Counted from the first letter of the stretch, positions 43,778-52,813 are shown. The stretch: DNA of 64,000 nucleotides from Zhengella sp020637775 (GCF_041397485.1 NZ_JAWKWO010000006.1:1-64000); one strand, 5' to 3'. The notes: a model not told the origin generated them from the letters alone. Numbers and translations: made by a program.

Positions 43778-45577
43778 ATGACAAAGAAAAAAGACCCCGC
43801 CAGCCTGCGTTCCCGGCAATGGTTCAACAATCCCGATGACGCGGAAATGACCGCGCTTTATCTGGAGCGCTACCTCAACTACGGCCTGACGCTGGAAGAG
43901 CTGAAGGGCAGCAAGCCGATCATCGGCATCGCGCAGACCGGTTCCGACCTGTCGCCCTGCAACCGCCACCACCTCGAACTGGCCAAGCGCGTGCGCGACG
44001 GCATCATTGCCGCGGGCGGCACGGTGATGGAAATCCCGGTCCACCCGATCCAGGAAACCGGCAAGCGCCCGACCGCCATGCTGGACCGCAACCTGGCCTA
44101 CCTGTCGCTGGTCGAATCGCTGTACGGCTACCCCATCGACGGCGTGGTGCTGACAATCGGCTGCGACAAGACCACCCCGGCCCTGCTCATGGCCGCCGCC
44201 ACCGTCAACATCCCCGCCATCGCCTTTTCCGTCGGCCCCATGCTCAACGGCTGGTATCGCGGCCAGCGCACGGGCTCCGGCACCATTGTCTGGAAGGCGC
44301 GCGAACTCCATGCCGCCGGCCTGATCGACGACGAGGGCTTTGCCGAACTCGTCGCCTCCTCAGCCCCCTCCACCGGCTATTGCAACACCATGGGCACGGC
44401 CACCACCATGAACTCGCTGGCCGAGGCGCTCGGCATGCAGATGCCCGGTTCCGCTGCCATTCCCGCGCCTTATCGCGAACGCGGCCAGATGGCCTATGAG
44501 ACCGGCCGGCGCATCGTCGACATGGTGCACGAGGACCTCAAGCCCTCGCAGATCATGACGCGCGAAGCCTTCGAGAACGCCATCGTGGTCAATTCCGCCA
44601 TCGGCGGATCGACCAATGCACCCATCCATCTCAACGCCGTGGCCCGCCATCTCGGCGTTCCGCTGGACAATGACGACTGGCAGAAACTCGGCCACGACAT
44701 TCCGCTTCTGGTCAATCTCCAGCCGGCGGGCGAATATCTCGGCGAGGACTACCACCGCGCCGGCGGCGTTCCCGCAGTCGTCAACGAATTGCTGAAAGCC
44801 GGCCTCCTGCCGCATCCCGATGCGATCACCGCCAATGGCAGGACCATGGCCGAGAACTGTTCGGGCCGCGAGATCGTCAACCCGGACGTCATCAAGCCCA
44901 TCGGCGAGCCGATGAAGAAGAGCGCCGGCTTCATCAACCTGAAGGGCAATCTCTTCGACAGCGCCATCATGAAGACCTCGGTCATTTCCGAGGAATTCCG
45001 CCAGCGCTACCTGTCCAACCCGGACGATCCGGAAGCCTTCGAAGGCCGCGCCGTGGTGTTCGACGGGCCCGAGGATTTCCACAAGCGCATCGACGATCCC
45101 GCACTGGAGATCGACGAGCATTGTGTCCTCTTCATGCGCGGCGCCGGCCCGATCGGCTATCCGGGCGGCGCGGAAGTGGTGAACATGCGCCCGCCCGCCT
45201 ATCTCATCAAGAAGGGCGTTTCATCGCTGGCCTGCATCGGCGACGGCCGCCAGTCCGGCACGTCCGGTTCGCCCTCCATCCTCAACGCTTCGCCCGAGGC
45301 GGCCGCCGGTGGCGGCCTTGCGCTGCTGAAAACGGGTGACCGCGTGCGCATCGACCTGCGCAAATGCACCGCCGACATGCTGGTCTCCGATGACGAACTG
45401 GCCGCGCGCCGCAAGGCGCTGGAGGAACAGGGTGGCTTCCCCATGCCCGAAAGCCAGTCGCCCTGGCAGCAGATCTTCCGCGAAAAGGTCCAGCCGTTTG
45501 CCGAGGGCATGACGCTCAAGGATGCCGACACCTATCGCGACATCGGCAACCGCCATGTCCCGCGCAACAATCACTGA
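43778..45577 (+). CDS. IlvD/EDD-family sugar-acid dehydratase
   Basis: 599 aa, the length of the arabinonate/xylonate-type branch. Three cysteines for the iron-sulfur cluster are present: DLSPCNRHH, TIGCDKTTPA and GYCNTMGTATT. Other family blocks are GGSTNAPIHLNA, KGNLFDSAIMKTSVIS and GDGRQSGTSGSPSILN. Dehydrates an aldonate (arabinonate, fuconate, xylonate or similar) to a 2-keto-3-deoxy acid. Its neighbours favour a pathway that ends in hydrolytic cleavage of a 2,4-diketo acid. Cytosolic, Mg-dependent in relatives. Confidence 0.88.
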   Translation: MTKKKDPASLRSRQWFNNPDDAEMTALYLERYLNYGLTLEELKGSKPIIGIAQTGSDLSPCNRHHLELAKRVRDGIIAAGGTVMEIPVHPIQETGKRPTAMLDRNLAYLSLVESLYGYPIDGVVLTIGCDKTTPALLMAAATVNIPAIAFSVGPMLNGWYRGQRTGSGTIVWKARELHAAGLIDDEGFAELVASSAPSTGYCNTMGTATTMNSLAEALGMQMPGSAAIPAPYRERGQMAYETGRRIVDMVHEDLKPSQIMTREAFENAIVVNSAIGGSTNAPIHLNAVARHLGVPLDNDDWQKLGHDIPLLVNLQPAGEYLGEDYHRAGGVPAVVNELLKAGLLPHPDAITANGRTMAENCSGREIVNPDVIKPIGEPMKKSAGFINLKGNLFDSAIMKTSVISEEFRQRYLSNPDDPEAFEGRAVVFDGPEDFHKRIDDPALEIDEHCVLFMRGAGPIGYPGGAEVVNMRPPAYLIKKGVSSLACIGDGRQSGTSGSPSILNASPEAAAGGGLALLKTGDRVRIDLRKCTADMLVSDDELAARRKALEEQGGFPMPESQSPWQQIFREKVQPFAEGMTLKDADTYRDIGNRHVPRNNH

Positions 45578-45601
45578 CACCAAAGACCACAAGGATAGTC
45601 C

Positions 45602-46450
45602 ATGAAACTCGTTCGTTACGGCAATCCCGGAGAGGAAAAGCCCGGTCTCATCGACGCCGAGGGCGCATTGCGCGATCTTTCGGCCCATGTTGCCGACATT
45701 ACCGGCGCCACGATTTCCGATGACAGCCTGGCCCGCCTGGCCGCGCTCGACACCGCTTCACTGCCAAAGGTGGAAGGCAATCCGCGCTTCAGCCCCTGCG
45801 TCGGCCAGATCGGCAAGTTCATGTGCATCGGCCTGAACTTTTCCGACCACGCCGCCGAGACGGGCGCGGCCATCCCCGAACATCCGATCCTGTTCATGAA
45901 GGCCAATTCGGCCATTGTCGGCCCGAATGACGATGTGGTCATGCCGCGCGGCTCCACCCATACCGATTGGGAAGTGGAACTCGGCGTCGTCATCGGCAAG
46001 GCTGCGAAATACGTCTCCGAAGGCGATGCGCTGGATTACGTGGCCGGCTATTGCGTCATCAACGATGTGTCCGAGCGCCATTTCCAGACGCAGCTCACCG
46101 GCCAGTGGACAAAGGGCAAGTCCTGCGACACCTTCGGCCCGACCGGCCCCTGGCTGGTCACGCGCGACGAGGTGGGCGATCCGCAGAACCTCGACATGTG
46201 GCTGGACGTCAACGGCAAGCGCATGCAGAACGGCAACACGGCCACGCAGATTTTCACCGTGGCCCAGGTCATCGCCCATCTTTCCACGCTCTTCACGCTG
46301 CATCCCGGCGACGTCATCTCCACCGGCACGCCGCCCGGTGTCGGCATGGGCATCAAGCCGCAGCCCGTCTACCTCAAGGAAGGCGACGTGATGGAACTGG
46401 GCATCGACAAGCTGGGCAGCCAGCGCCAGACCGTGAAGGCGGACGCCTGA
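45602..46450 (+). CDS. FAH-family hydrolase, probable 2,4-diketo-3-deoxy-sugar-acid hydrolase
   Basis: 282 aa fumarylacetoacetate-hydrolase fold. Metal ligands in DWEVELGVVIG (Glu-x-Glu) and INDVSER (Asp), and the STGTPPGVGMG loop near the C-terminus. In L-rhamnose and L-fucose non-phosphorylative routes this enzyme splits 2,4-diketo-3-deoxy-L-rhamnonate or fuconate to pyruvate and lactate. The pairing with an SDR and a dehydratase upstream supports this use. 24 bases after the dehydratase; two bases before the next SDR. Confidence 0.85.
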   Translation: MKLVRYGNPGEEKPGLIDAEGALRDLSAHVADITGATISDDSLARLAALDTASLPKVEGNPRFSPCVGQIGKFMCIGLNFSDHAAETGAAIPEHPILFMKANSAIVGPNDDVVMPRGSTHTDWEVELGVVIGKAAKYVSEGDALDYVAGYCVINDVSERHFQTQLTGQWTKGKSCDTFGPTGPWLVTRDEVGDPQNLDMWLDVNGKRMQNGNTATQIFTVAQVIAHLSTLFTLHPGDVISTGTPPGVGMGIKPQPVYLKEGDVMELGIDKLGSQRQTVKADA

Positions 46451-46452
46451 CC

Positions 46453-47199
46453 ATGAACGTCTACGACTTTTCCGGCGAGGTCGCCGTCATTACCGGCGGG
46501 GCGCAGGGCATCGGCCTTGCCACCGCCCGCCGCATGATCGAAGGCGGCGCGCAGGTCCGCCTCTGGGACATCGACGCGGCCATGCTGGAAAAGGCGAAGG
46601 CGGCGCTCGGCGATGCCTGCTCCATTGACCGGGTGGACATCACCGACCCCGCCGCCTGCCAGGCGGCGGCATCGGCCGCCGTGGCCGATCTCGGCAAGCT
46701 CTCCGTGCTGGTCAATTCCGCCGGCATTGCCGGACTGAACGATCCGGTCGAGGTCTATCCCGAGGAAGAATGGCTCAGGATCATAAACCTGAACCTGAAC
46801 GGCACCTTCTACACCAACAAGGCGGTCATTCCCCACATGAAGGCCAATGGCTACGGCCGCATCGTCAACGTGGCCTCGATCGCCGGCAAGGAAGGCAATC
46901 CGAACGGTTCGGCCTATTCGGCTTCCAAGGCCGGTGTCATCGGCTTCACCAAATCGCTCGGAAAGGAACTGGCCGGCCTTGATATTGCCGTCAATTGCAT
47001 CACGCCGGCTGCCGCGCGGACCCGCATCTTCGACCAGATGAAGCCCGAATTCATCGACATGATGCTGTCCAAGATCCCGCGCGGACGCTTCGTCGAGGTC
47101 GAGGAAATCGCCGCCATGATCTGTTTCATGGCCAGCCGCGACAACGCATTCACCACCGCCGGTGTCTTCGACATATCCGGCGGCCGTGCGACCTACTAG
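46453..47199 (+). CDS. SDR-family oxidoreductase
   Basis: 248 aa with TGGAQGIGLATARRM, LWDID (acidic residue, NAD preference), NSAG, VNVASIAGKEGN and YSASK. Overall closest in pattern to sugar- or polyol-acting SDRs such as the L-rhamnose/L-fucose 1-dehydrogenases and 3-oxoacyl-reductase-like proteins. Third SDR of the operon. In the pathway it could be the first oxidation (sugar to lactone). ATG at 46453, two bases after the FAH gene, implying tight coupling. Confidence 0.82.
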   Translation: MNVYDFSGEVAVITGGAQGIGLATARRMIEGGAQVRLWDIDAAMLEKAKAALGDACSIDRVDITDPAACQAAASAAVADLGKLSVLVNSAGIAGLNDPVEVYPEEEWLRIINLNLNGTFYTNKAVIPHMKANGYGRIVNVASIAGKEGNPNGSAYSASKAGVIGFTKSLGKELAGLDIAVNCITPAAARTRIFDQMKPEFIDMMLSKIPRGRFVEVEEIAAMICFMASRDNAFTTAGVFDISGGRATY

Positions 47200-47220
47200 A
47201 GCACCGAAAGGCGACAAGAC

Positions 47221-48189
47221 ATGAAACCGGACCTCCTGCTCGTCGGCGGCACCACGCCGCGCACCATGGCTGCGCTCGAAAACCGCTTCACCGTTCACAA
47301 GGCCGTTGACGTGGCCGATTGGGACGCGTTTCTGGCGGAAAAGGGCGAGAGCATCCTTGCCGTCTCCACCAACGGCCATGACGGCCTGAAGCCCGAAATC
47401 ATGGCGAAGCTGCCGAACCTGAAGGTCATCTCCTGTTTCGGCGTCGGTTATGACGCCATCGACACGAAAGCGGCGGCGGAGCGCGGTATCATCGTCACCC
47501 ATACGCCCAACGTGCTGAACAACGATGTCGCCAACACCGCCATCCTGCTCATGCTCGCCGTCTCGCGCCGCGTCGTGCGCGACGACGCCTATGTACGCGC
47601 CGGCAAGTGGAGCGGCTTCGGCGCTGCCCCGCTGACCACCTCCATCGAGGGCAAGAAGGTTGGCATCCTGGGCCTGGGCCGCATTGGCGAAACCATCGCC
47701 CGCAAGCTGGAGGCCGGCTTCGGCTGCCGGATCAGCTACCACAGCCGCAATCCGAAGGACGTATCCTGGCACTATTGCCACGATCTCGTCGAAATGGCGC
47801 GTGACGTGGATTATCTCGTCGTCATCACGCCCGGCGGCGCCGCCACCAACAAGCTGGTGAACCGGCAGGTCATCGAGGCGCTCGGTCCGGAAGGCACGCT
47901 CATCAATGTCGCCCGCGGCACGGTCGTCGATGAGAAGGAAATGGTCGATGCCCTGGTCGAGGGCCGCCTCGGCGCTGCGGGTCTCGACGTGTTCGAGAAT
48001 GAACCCAACGTACCCGAGGCGCTCTTCCCGCTCGAAAACGTCGTCCTCCTGCCCCATGTGGGCAGCGGCACGGTGGAAACGCGCCGCGCCATGGGCGACC
48101 TGACGGTGGAAAACCTCGTCCGCTTTTTCGACGAGGGCACCGTCACCACGCCGGTGCCCGAATGCGCCCATCTTGTCGCGAAAGGCTGA
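47221..48189 (+). CDS. D-isomer-specific 2-hydroxyacid dehydrogenase (glyoxylate/hydroxypyruvate reductase type)
   Basis: 322 aa. Nucleotide motif GILGLGRIGETIARKLEAG, with SYHSRNPKD after the second strand (Ser-Arg, typical of NADPH-using reductases). Catalytic Arg (NVARGTVVDE), Glu (ENEPNVPEAL) and His (LLPHVGSGT) are all present. Likely reduces glyoxylate, hydroxypyruvate or a related 2-keto acid formed in the operon's pathways. Standard length; 21 bases after the SDR. Confidence 0.85.
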   Translation: MKPDLLLVGGTTPRTMAALENRFTVHKAVDVADWDAFLAEKGESILAVSTNGHDGLKPEIMAKLPNLKVISCFGVGYDAIDTKAAAERGIIVTHTPNVLNNDVANTAILLMLAVSRRVVRDDAYVRAGKWSGFGAAPLTTSIEGKKVGILGLGRIGETIARKLEAGFGCRISYHSRNPKDVSWHYCHDLVEMARDVDYLVVITPGGAATNKLVNRQVIEALGPEGTLINVARGTVVDEKEMVDALVEGRLGAAGLDVFENEPNVPEALFPLENVVLLPHVGSGTVETRRAMGDLTVENLVRFFDEGTVTTPVPECAHLVAKG

Positions 48190-48192
48190 CAC

Positions 48193-49593
48193 GTGACGGC
48201 ACCTGACGATGGTGGCGCGGCCTTCCTTGCGGAACTGCGCGCCGCCTTTGACGAACGAACGCTTCTTGCCGGCGAAGCAGTCCCCCAACGCAACCGGCAG
48301 GACTGGAGCGGCCTGGGGCCGGTTGCGCCGCTGGCGCTGATCCGTCCCGCCACGACGGCGGACGTGTCGCGCGCCATGGCGATCTGCCACCGCCACGGCG
48401 TCGCCGTGGTTCCACAAGGCGGGCTGACGGGCCTGTGCGGCGGCGCGCGGCCGGTCGAAGGGGCTATCGCACTTTCGCTTGAACGCATGACCGCCATCGA
48501 GGAAGTCGACGCCACGGGCGGCACCATGACGGTCCAGGCCGGCATTGCACTGGAAAAGGTGCAGCAGGCCGCAGCCGCGCACGATCTCTACATGCCGCTG
48601 GATCTCGGCGCGCGCGGATCCTGCGCCATCGGCGGCAACATCGCCACCAATGCCGGCGGCAACCGCGTCATCCGCCATGGCATGATGCGCGACATGGTGC
48701 TGGGCATCGAGGCGGTTCTGGCGGACGGCACGGTGATCACCAGCCTCAACCGCATGATCAAGAACAATGCGGGCTATGACCTGAAACAGCTTTTCATCGG
48801 TTCGGAAGGCACGCTCGGCATCGTCACGCGTGCCGTTCTGCGTCTGGCGCCCATGCCGGCCTTTTCCACCGCCGCGGTTTGCGCCCTGGACAGCTATGAC
48901 GCCGTTCTCGATCTGCTGAAATCGGCGCGGCGCGGCCTTGGCCCCATGCTGTCGGCCTTCGAGGTCATGTGGGCCGACTACTGGGAACTGGTCGCCACGA
49001 CGCCCGGATTGCGCATGCCGCTCGGCTCCGGTCACGCCTTTTACGCTCTCATCGAGGTTCAGGGCACCGACGAGGTCCACGACCGTGCCAAGTTCGATGC
49101 CTTCATGGAGGCGCGTGCGCAGAGCGGCCTGCTGGCCGATGCCGTGCTGGCCCGCTCGGCGGCGGATGTCCGCGACTTCTGGGCCGTGCGCGATGCCGTG
49201 TCGGAATTTGCCCGGACCTTCGGCCCCCATGTCGCCTTCGATATCGGACTGCCGGTCAACCGCATGGATGAATTCGCCACCGCCTGCCGGGCCGCGCTGG
49301 CCGAAACGCTGGACGCCCCGCATGCGCTCTTCTACGGCCATGTCGGCGACGGCAACCTGCATATCGTGGCCCGCGACAGGGCCGCGCAGGAACTGCCCAA
49401 ACAGGTGATAGCCGAAACGGTCTACCGCCTTGTCGGCGCCTTTGGCGGCACCATATCCGCCGAGCACGGTATCGGCCTGACAAAGAAGCCGTGGCTTGGC
49501 CAGACCCGTTCCACGACCGAGATCGAGACCATGGCGCGCATCAAGGCCGCGCTCGATCCCGCCAACCTGCTCAACCCCGGCAAGGTGTTGTGA
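48193..49593 (+). CDS. FAD-linked D-2-hydroxyacid oxidase/dehydrogenase (GlcD/D2HGDH type)
   Basis: 466 aa, VAO/PCMH-type FAD domain (PQGGLTGLCGGARPVEGAIAL, GARGSCAIGGNIATNAGGN) and a C-terminal domain with metal and flavin contacts (YGHVGDGNLHIVARD, SAEHGIGLTKKPWLGQ). Oxidises a D-2-hydroxyacid such as D-lactate, D-2-hydroxyglutarate or an aldonate, passing electrons to quinone or an ETF. Start is GTG at 48193 with AAAGG seven bases upstream, three bases after the preceding stop. The long minus-strand open frame opposite this region is a shadow. Confidence 0.87.
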   Translation: MTAPDDGGAAFLAELRAAFDERTLLAGEAVPQRNRQDWSGLGPVAPLALIRPATTADVSRAMAICHRHGVAVVPQGGLTGLCGGARPVEGAIALSLERMTAIEEVDATGGTMTVQAGIALEKVQQAAAAHDLYMPLDLGARGSCAIGGNIATNAGGNRVIRHGMMRDMVLGIEAVLADGTVITSLNRMIKNNAGYDLKQLFIGSEGTLGIVTRAVLRLAPMPAFSTAAVCALDSYDAVLDLLKSARRGLGPMLSAFEVMWADYWELVATTPGLRMPLGSGHAFYALIEVQGTDEVHDRAKFDAFMEARAQSGLLADAVLARSAADVRDFWAVRDAVSEFARTFGPHVAFDIGLPVNRMDEFATACRAALAETLDAPHALFYGHVGDGNLHIVARDRAAQELPKQVIAETVYRLVGAFGGTISAEHGIGLTKKPWLGQTRSTTEIETMARIKAALDPANLLNPGKVL

Positions 49594-49631
49594 ATGACCG
49601 CCCGCCGGACGCAAACGCCTGGATGGATGGC

Positions 49632-50558
49632 ATGAACGACTTCCTGTCGATTGGCGAATGCATGCTGGAATTCTCCCGCCGGGCCGATGGCGCATGGACG
49701 CTCGGCTATGCCGGCGACACGCTGAACACCGCCTGGTATTTCCGCGCGCTGGCCCCGCGCCCTGCGTGGCGGACATCCTATTTCACCCGCCTCGGGCAGG
49801 ACGCCCATTCCGGCGGCATCCTTGCTTTCCTGGAGGCAAACGGCATCGGCACGCGGCACATTGCCCGCGACCCCGAGCGTCAGCCCGGCCTCTACCTGAT
49901 CGACACGAAGGACGGCGAACGCTCCTTCACCTATTGGCGAGGGCAATCGGCGGCCCGGCGTCTCGCCGACGACGAGGCGGCGCTCGGCCTTGCCATCGGC
50001 TCCGCGGCCATCGTGTATTTATCCGGCATCACGCTCGCCATCCTCCCGGCGGATCGCCGCGCCACGCTGATCGCCCTGGCCCGGGGCGCGCGCGAGGCCG
50101 GCAGGCAGGTCGTGTTCGATCCGAATATCCGCCCGCGCCTTTGGGAAACACCGGACACGATGCGCAACACGATCATGGCCGCTGCCGCGGCCTCGTCCGT
50201 GGTCCTGCCCAGTTTCGACGATGAAAAAGCGGTCTTCGGCGACGATTCGCTCCAGGCTTGCGCCGCCCGCTACCGCGAAGCCGGAGCGGGCACGGCGGTC
50301 GTGAAGAACGGCGGCGGCGACATGCTGATCGCCGGGCCGGATGGCGTTCACGAAATCGGCGGCCTCGAACGGGTGGATCCGGTGGACACGACCGGCGCCG
50401 GCGACAGCTTCAACGGCGCCTGGCTCGCCGCGCGTGCCACCGGCATCGGCGCGCAGGAGGCCGCCCGCTTCGCCCATTCGGTCTCGGCCCGCGTCATCCG
50501 TCATCCCGGCGCCCTCATGCCGCAGGCCGGCTTGCAGGACCTCGCCTTCGCCCGGTGA
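49632..50558 (+). CDS. PfkB-family sugar kinase, 2-keto-3-deoxygluconate kinase-like
   Basis: 308 aa. FLSIGECMLEFSRRADG opens as in KDG kinases, LGYAGDTLNTAWYFRAL is the substrate motif and VDTTGAGDSFNGAWLAA the PfkB signature with catalytic Asp. It phosphorylates a keto-deoxy acid, giving the operon an Entner-Doudoroff-type exit for the UxaA product. I start at ATG 49632, where homology begins; a GTG at 49590 overlapping the preceding stop (GTGA) would give 14 more residues with no better ribosome-binding site. Last gene of the operon. Confidence 0.85.
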   Translation: MNDFLSIGECMLEFSRRADGAWTLGYAGDTLNTAWYFRALAPRPAWRTSYFTRLGQDAHSGGILAFLEANGIGTRHIARDPERQPGLYLIDTKDGERSFTYWRGQSAARRLADDEAALGLAIGSAAIVYLSGITLAILPADRRATLIALARGAREAGRQVVFDPNIRPRLWETPDTMRNTIMAAAAASSVVLPSFDDEKAVFGDDSLQACAARYREAGAGTAVVKNGGGDMLIAGPDGVHEIGGLERVDPVDTTGAGDSFNGAWLAARATGIGAQEAARFAHSVSARVIRHPGALMPQAGLQDLAFAR

Positions 50559-50626
50559 CCGGACCGGCGGCCGGCAGCGGCAATTGCAGGCTGGTCTGCC
50601 AAGGCGCGGGATAATCCGGCCGGCGC

Positions 50627-50637
50627 AATTGACAATT
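50627..50637. promoter_or_regulatory. AATTG-A-CAATT palindrome upstream of second gntR
   Basis: An 11-bp palindrome 28 bases before the start of the GntR gene at 50665. Half-sites of this kind (AATTG/CAATT) occur in hexuronate-type FadR-family operators, so autoregulation is likely. Confidence 0.45.
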
Positions 50638-50664
50638 CCGGCCGCTTGTTCATTCCTGCCGGAC

Positions 50665-51417
50665 ATGGAAGACACCGCAAATCCATCTCCGGCAGACAGG
50701 ACGCAGGTGTCCGGCGCGCGAAAGCGGGGGAACCTCGTCCAGGCTCTGGCCGCGACACTGCGCCGTTCCATCCGCGACGGCGATCACCCGGTTGGCGGCA
50801 AGCTTCCCAGCGAAGCGGAACTGACGGCGCAGCATGGCGTTTCCCGCACCGTGGTGCGTGAGGCCATCGCCGCGCTTCGCTCCGAGGGCCTCGTCGATGC
50901 GCGCCAGGGGGCGGGCGTGTTCGTCATATCCAGCCAGCCCGCCGGCGGGGCGCCCTTCCAGGATGTCGACACCGGAAAACTCTCCAGCATCCTTGAGATC
51001 CTGGAACTGCGAACGGCGGTCGAAGTCGAGGCCGCCGGCCTTGCCGCCATGCGCTGCTCCCCGGCACAGGAAGAGGCGGTCTATCGGCGCCTTGCCGATC
51101 TCGATGCCTGCATCGCGGCGGGAGAGCCCACCACGCAGGCCGATTTCGGCTTTCACATCGCCATAGCCGAGGCCACCAGCAATCCGCGCTTCTCGGAGTT
51201 CCTGGCCATGCTGGGACCGGATCTCATTCCGCGCCGCCGGCTGCAAACGGGCGGCCATGAAACCGTGCGGGCGGACTACCTGGCCATGCTTCAGGCAGAA
51301 CACCGGGAAATCGCCGATGCCATCGCCGCGCATGACGCCGAAGCGGCTCGCCATGCCATGCGTGCCCACCTGCAGGGTAGCCAGGCGCGCTACAAGCGCA
51401 TGCTGCGTAACGGCTGA
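50665..51417 (+). CDS. FadR-type GntR regulator
   Basis: 250 aa. A 25-residue leader, winged helix at about 28-95 (GGKLPSEAELTAQHGVSRTVVREAIAALRSEGLVDARQGAGVFV) and an FCD ligand domain (LEILELRTAVEVEAAGLAAMR; ADFGFHIAIAEATSNPRF; HREIADAIAAHDAEAARHAMRAHL). Second regulator of the sugar-acid locus, 106 bases after the kinase. The domain order matches UxuR/ExuR/LldR-type regulators. Ligand unknown. Confidence 0.85.
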   Translation: MEDTANPSPADRTQVSGARKRGNLVQALAATLRRSIRDGDHPVGGKLPSEAELTAQHGVSRTVVREAIAALRSEGLVDARQGAGVFVISSQPAGGAPFQDVDTGKLSSILEILELRTAVEVEAAGLAAMRCSPAQEEAVYRRLADLDACIAAGEPTTQADFGFHIAIAEATSNPRFSEFLAMLGPDLIPRRRLQTGGHETVRADYLAMLQAEHREIADAIAAHDAEAARHAMRAHLQGSQARYKRMLRNG

Positions 51418-51433
51418 GCGGGAACGGGTAAAC

Positions 51434-51913
51434 TCACCGTTCGATCGCGACGGAACGAACCTTCTGCCTGAGTTCGCGGCAGGTGCCGAACAGTTCCGGC
51501 CGGCCTTCGGCACCGAGCCGGTAAAGGCCGGTCCCCTCCACCGTGCGGATCACTTTCTCCCGCGTGCCGATGCGCAGGACGAACCGGAAGCCGGAGCGGT
51601 GCAGGTTGGCATCCTCCATGCAGGCAACAATGTGCTCACGGTCGTCCGGATGGTAGCAGCGGATGACGTGGATCATGTCCACCGGGCCGGCGCGTGGCAC
51701 CATGTCGTGCAGAAGGAACATGTCCCGTGTCCATTGCGTCAGCCCCGTTTCAAGGTCGAGCCGCCACACGCCGAACGGCTCGAAGGCGCTCAGAACATCC
51801 AGAATGCTGGAATTTTCGAGACCGATATCCTCCAACGACTGGCGCCGGCGAAGCGGGGACCTGATCTCGATGTTGACCGAGCCGGAATCGGCGCTGACCG
51901 GCGTAAGCGACAT
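51434..51913 (-). CDS. PAS-fold protein downstream of the LuxR solo
   Basis: 159 aa. A single PAS_3-type domain at about 45-145 (FGVWRLDLETGLTQWTRDMF; IRCYHPDDREHIVACMEDAN; FRFVLRIGTREKVIRTVEGTG). No output domain and no signal peptide. It starts eight bases after the LuxR stop codon, with GGGGGAG just before the ATG (51913; a GTG three bases upstream is possible), so both are co-transcribed. Probably a sensory or adaptor partner of the regulator. Confidence 0.75.
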   Translation of the reverse strand: MSLTPVSADSGSVNIEIRSPLRRRQSLEDIGLENSSILDVLSAFEPFGVWRLDLETGLTQWTRDMFLLHDMVPRAGPVDMIHVIRCYHPDDREHIVACMEDANLHRSGFRFVLRIGTREKVIRTVEGTGLYRLGAEGRPELFGTCRELRQKVRSVAIER

Positions 51914-51921
51914 CACTCCCC

Positions 51922-52674
51922 CTAGTCGATGAAGCCGAGCCGCAGCGCCTTGGCGACGGCATGGGCACGGTTGACGGCGGAAAGTTTCTGGCAGGACGAC
52001 GCCAGGTAGTGATTGACGGTATGTTCCGACAGGCCGAGAATGACCGCGATTTCAGGGCTGGTCTTGCCGGCCGCCGTCCACACGAGGCACTGCGTTTCCC
52101 GGTCGGTCAGTTTCGGCAACCCCCGCTCGCCATCCGAACGGGCAGCATGAACCTGCTGGAAGATGAGGTTGCAAAGCCAGGAAAGCTGCACCTGCTCCTG
52201 CATCGAACAGGCTTCACGCTCACCGGCAAAGGACACCGCGCCGCGCCGGCCACGCACATCATGCACGGGAAAGCAGGTGCCCGCCAGCAGGCCGAATTTG
52301 CGAAACAGCGCAACTGAAAGATCGTCGGCCCCGTCCTTGCGGTCGGTATTGATGGCTTCGAGATCCCAGGACAGCGGCAGCGTCGTGCAGCGCAGTGCCG
52401 CGACAAGGGGACTGCCGGGGAACAGCCTGTGCTCGTCATAGGCGCGCACCAGTTCCGGCGGCCAGTTCGAGATCAGCGACACATCGGCGAAGTCGTCGCC
52501 ATGATCGCTCGGTAGGCGGAAAACCGCAAAATGGTGGAATCCGAGATCCGCCGTCATCTGCTTCAGAAGACGCAGGATGTCATAGGCCGTTTTGCACTGC
52601 ACCACGGCGTCGCTATAGCCGATTGCGAAGTCCTCGACCGGTAGGGAGCCGTCAGTCTGCACGACATAACCCAC
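51922..52674 (-). CDS. LuxR-family regulator with autoinducer-binding-like domain (solo)
   Basis: 250 aa. N-terminal autoinducer-binding-type domain (about 20-170) and C-terminal LuxR HTH (KLTDRETQCLVWTAAGKTSPEIAVILGLSEHTVNHYL). Compared with AHL receptors, the Tyr (VRAYDEH) and the later Trp (LPLSWD) are kept, but the positions of the Trp in the WxxxY motif and of the Asp in the DPV motif are changed (FPGSPLV). It may therefore recognise a ligand other than AHLs. No luxI is nearby. Start is GTG at 52674 with AAGG nine bases upstream. Confidence 0.83.
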   Translation of the reverse strand: MGYVVQTDGSLPVEDFAIGYSDAVVQCKTAYDILRLLKQMTADLGFHHFAVFRLPSDHGDDFADVSLISNWPPELVRAYDEHRLFPGSPLVAALRCTTLPLSWDLEAINTDRKDGADDLSVALFRKFGLLAGTCFPVHDVRGRRGAVSFAGEREACSMQEQVQLSWLCNLIFQQVHAARSDGERGLPKLTDRETQCLVWTAAGKTSPEIAVILGLSEHTVNHYLASSCQKLSAVNRAHAVAKALRLGFID

Positions 52675-52683
52675 TGCTGATAA

Positions 52684-52693
52684 CCTTATAAGG
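52684..52693. promoter_or_regulatory. CCTTATAAGG palindrome in the luxR leader
   Basis: A 10-bp palindrome, AA-CCTTATAAGG-AA in context, 10 bases before the luxR start codon. It contains the regulator's own ribosome-binding AAGG, a position suited to autorepression. A possible minus-strand -35 (TTGACT, 52740-52735) lies upstream. Confidence 0.4.
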
Positions 52694-52813
52694 AAACGGA
52701 ATTTGCCGCGCCGCTACGCCCATGGCCGCCTCCAGTCAAGAATATTTAACACTACGAATGTATAATAAGCGCGATTTGAACCTGCCGCCATGCCGGCGTT
52801 GCCAAAACGCAAC

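Noticed and set aside
46369..49776. A minus-strand open frame of 1135 codons opposite the sugar-acid operon
   Set aside because: It spans four clearly coding plus-strand genes, has no recognisable domain and low-complexity composition; it is an antisense shadow.
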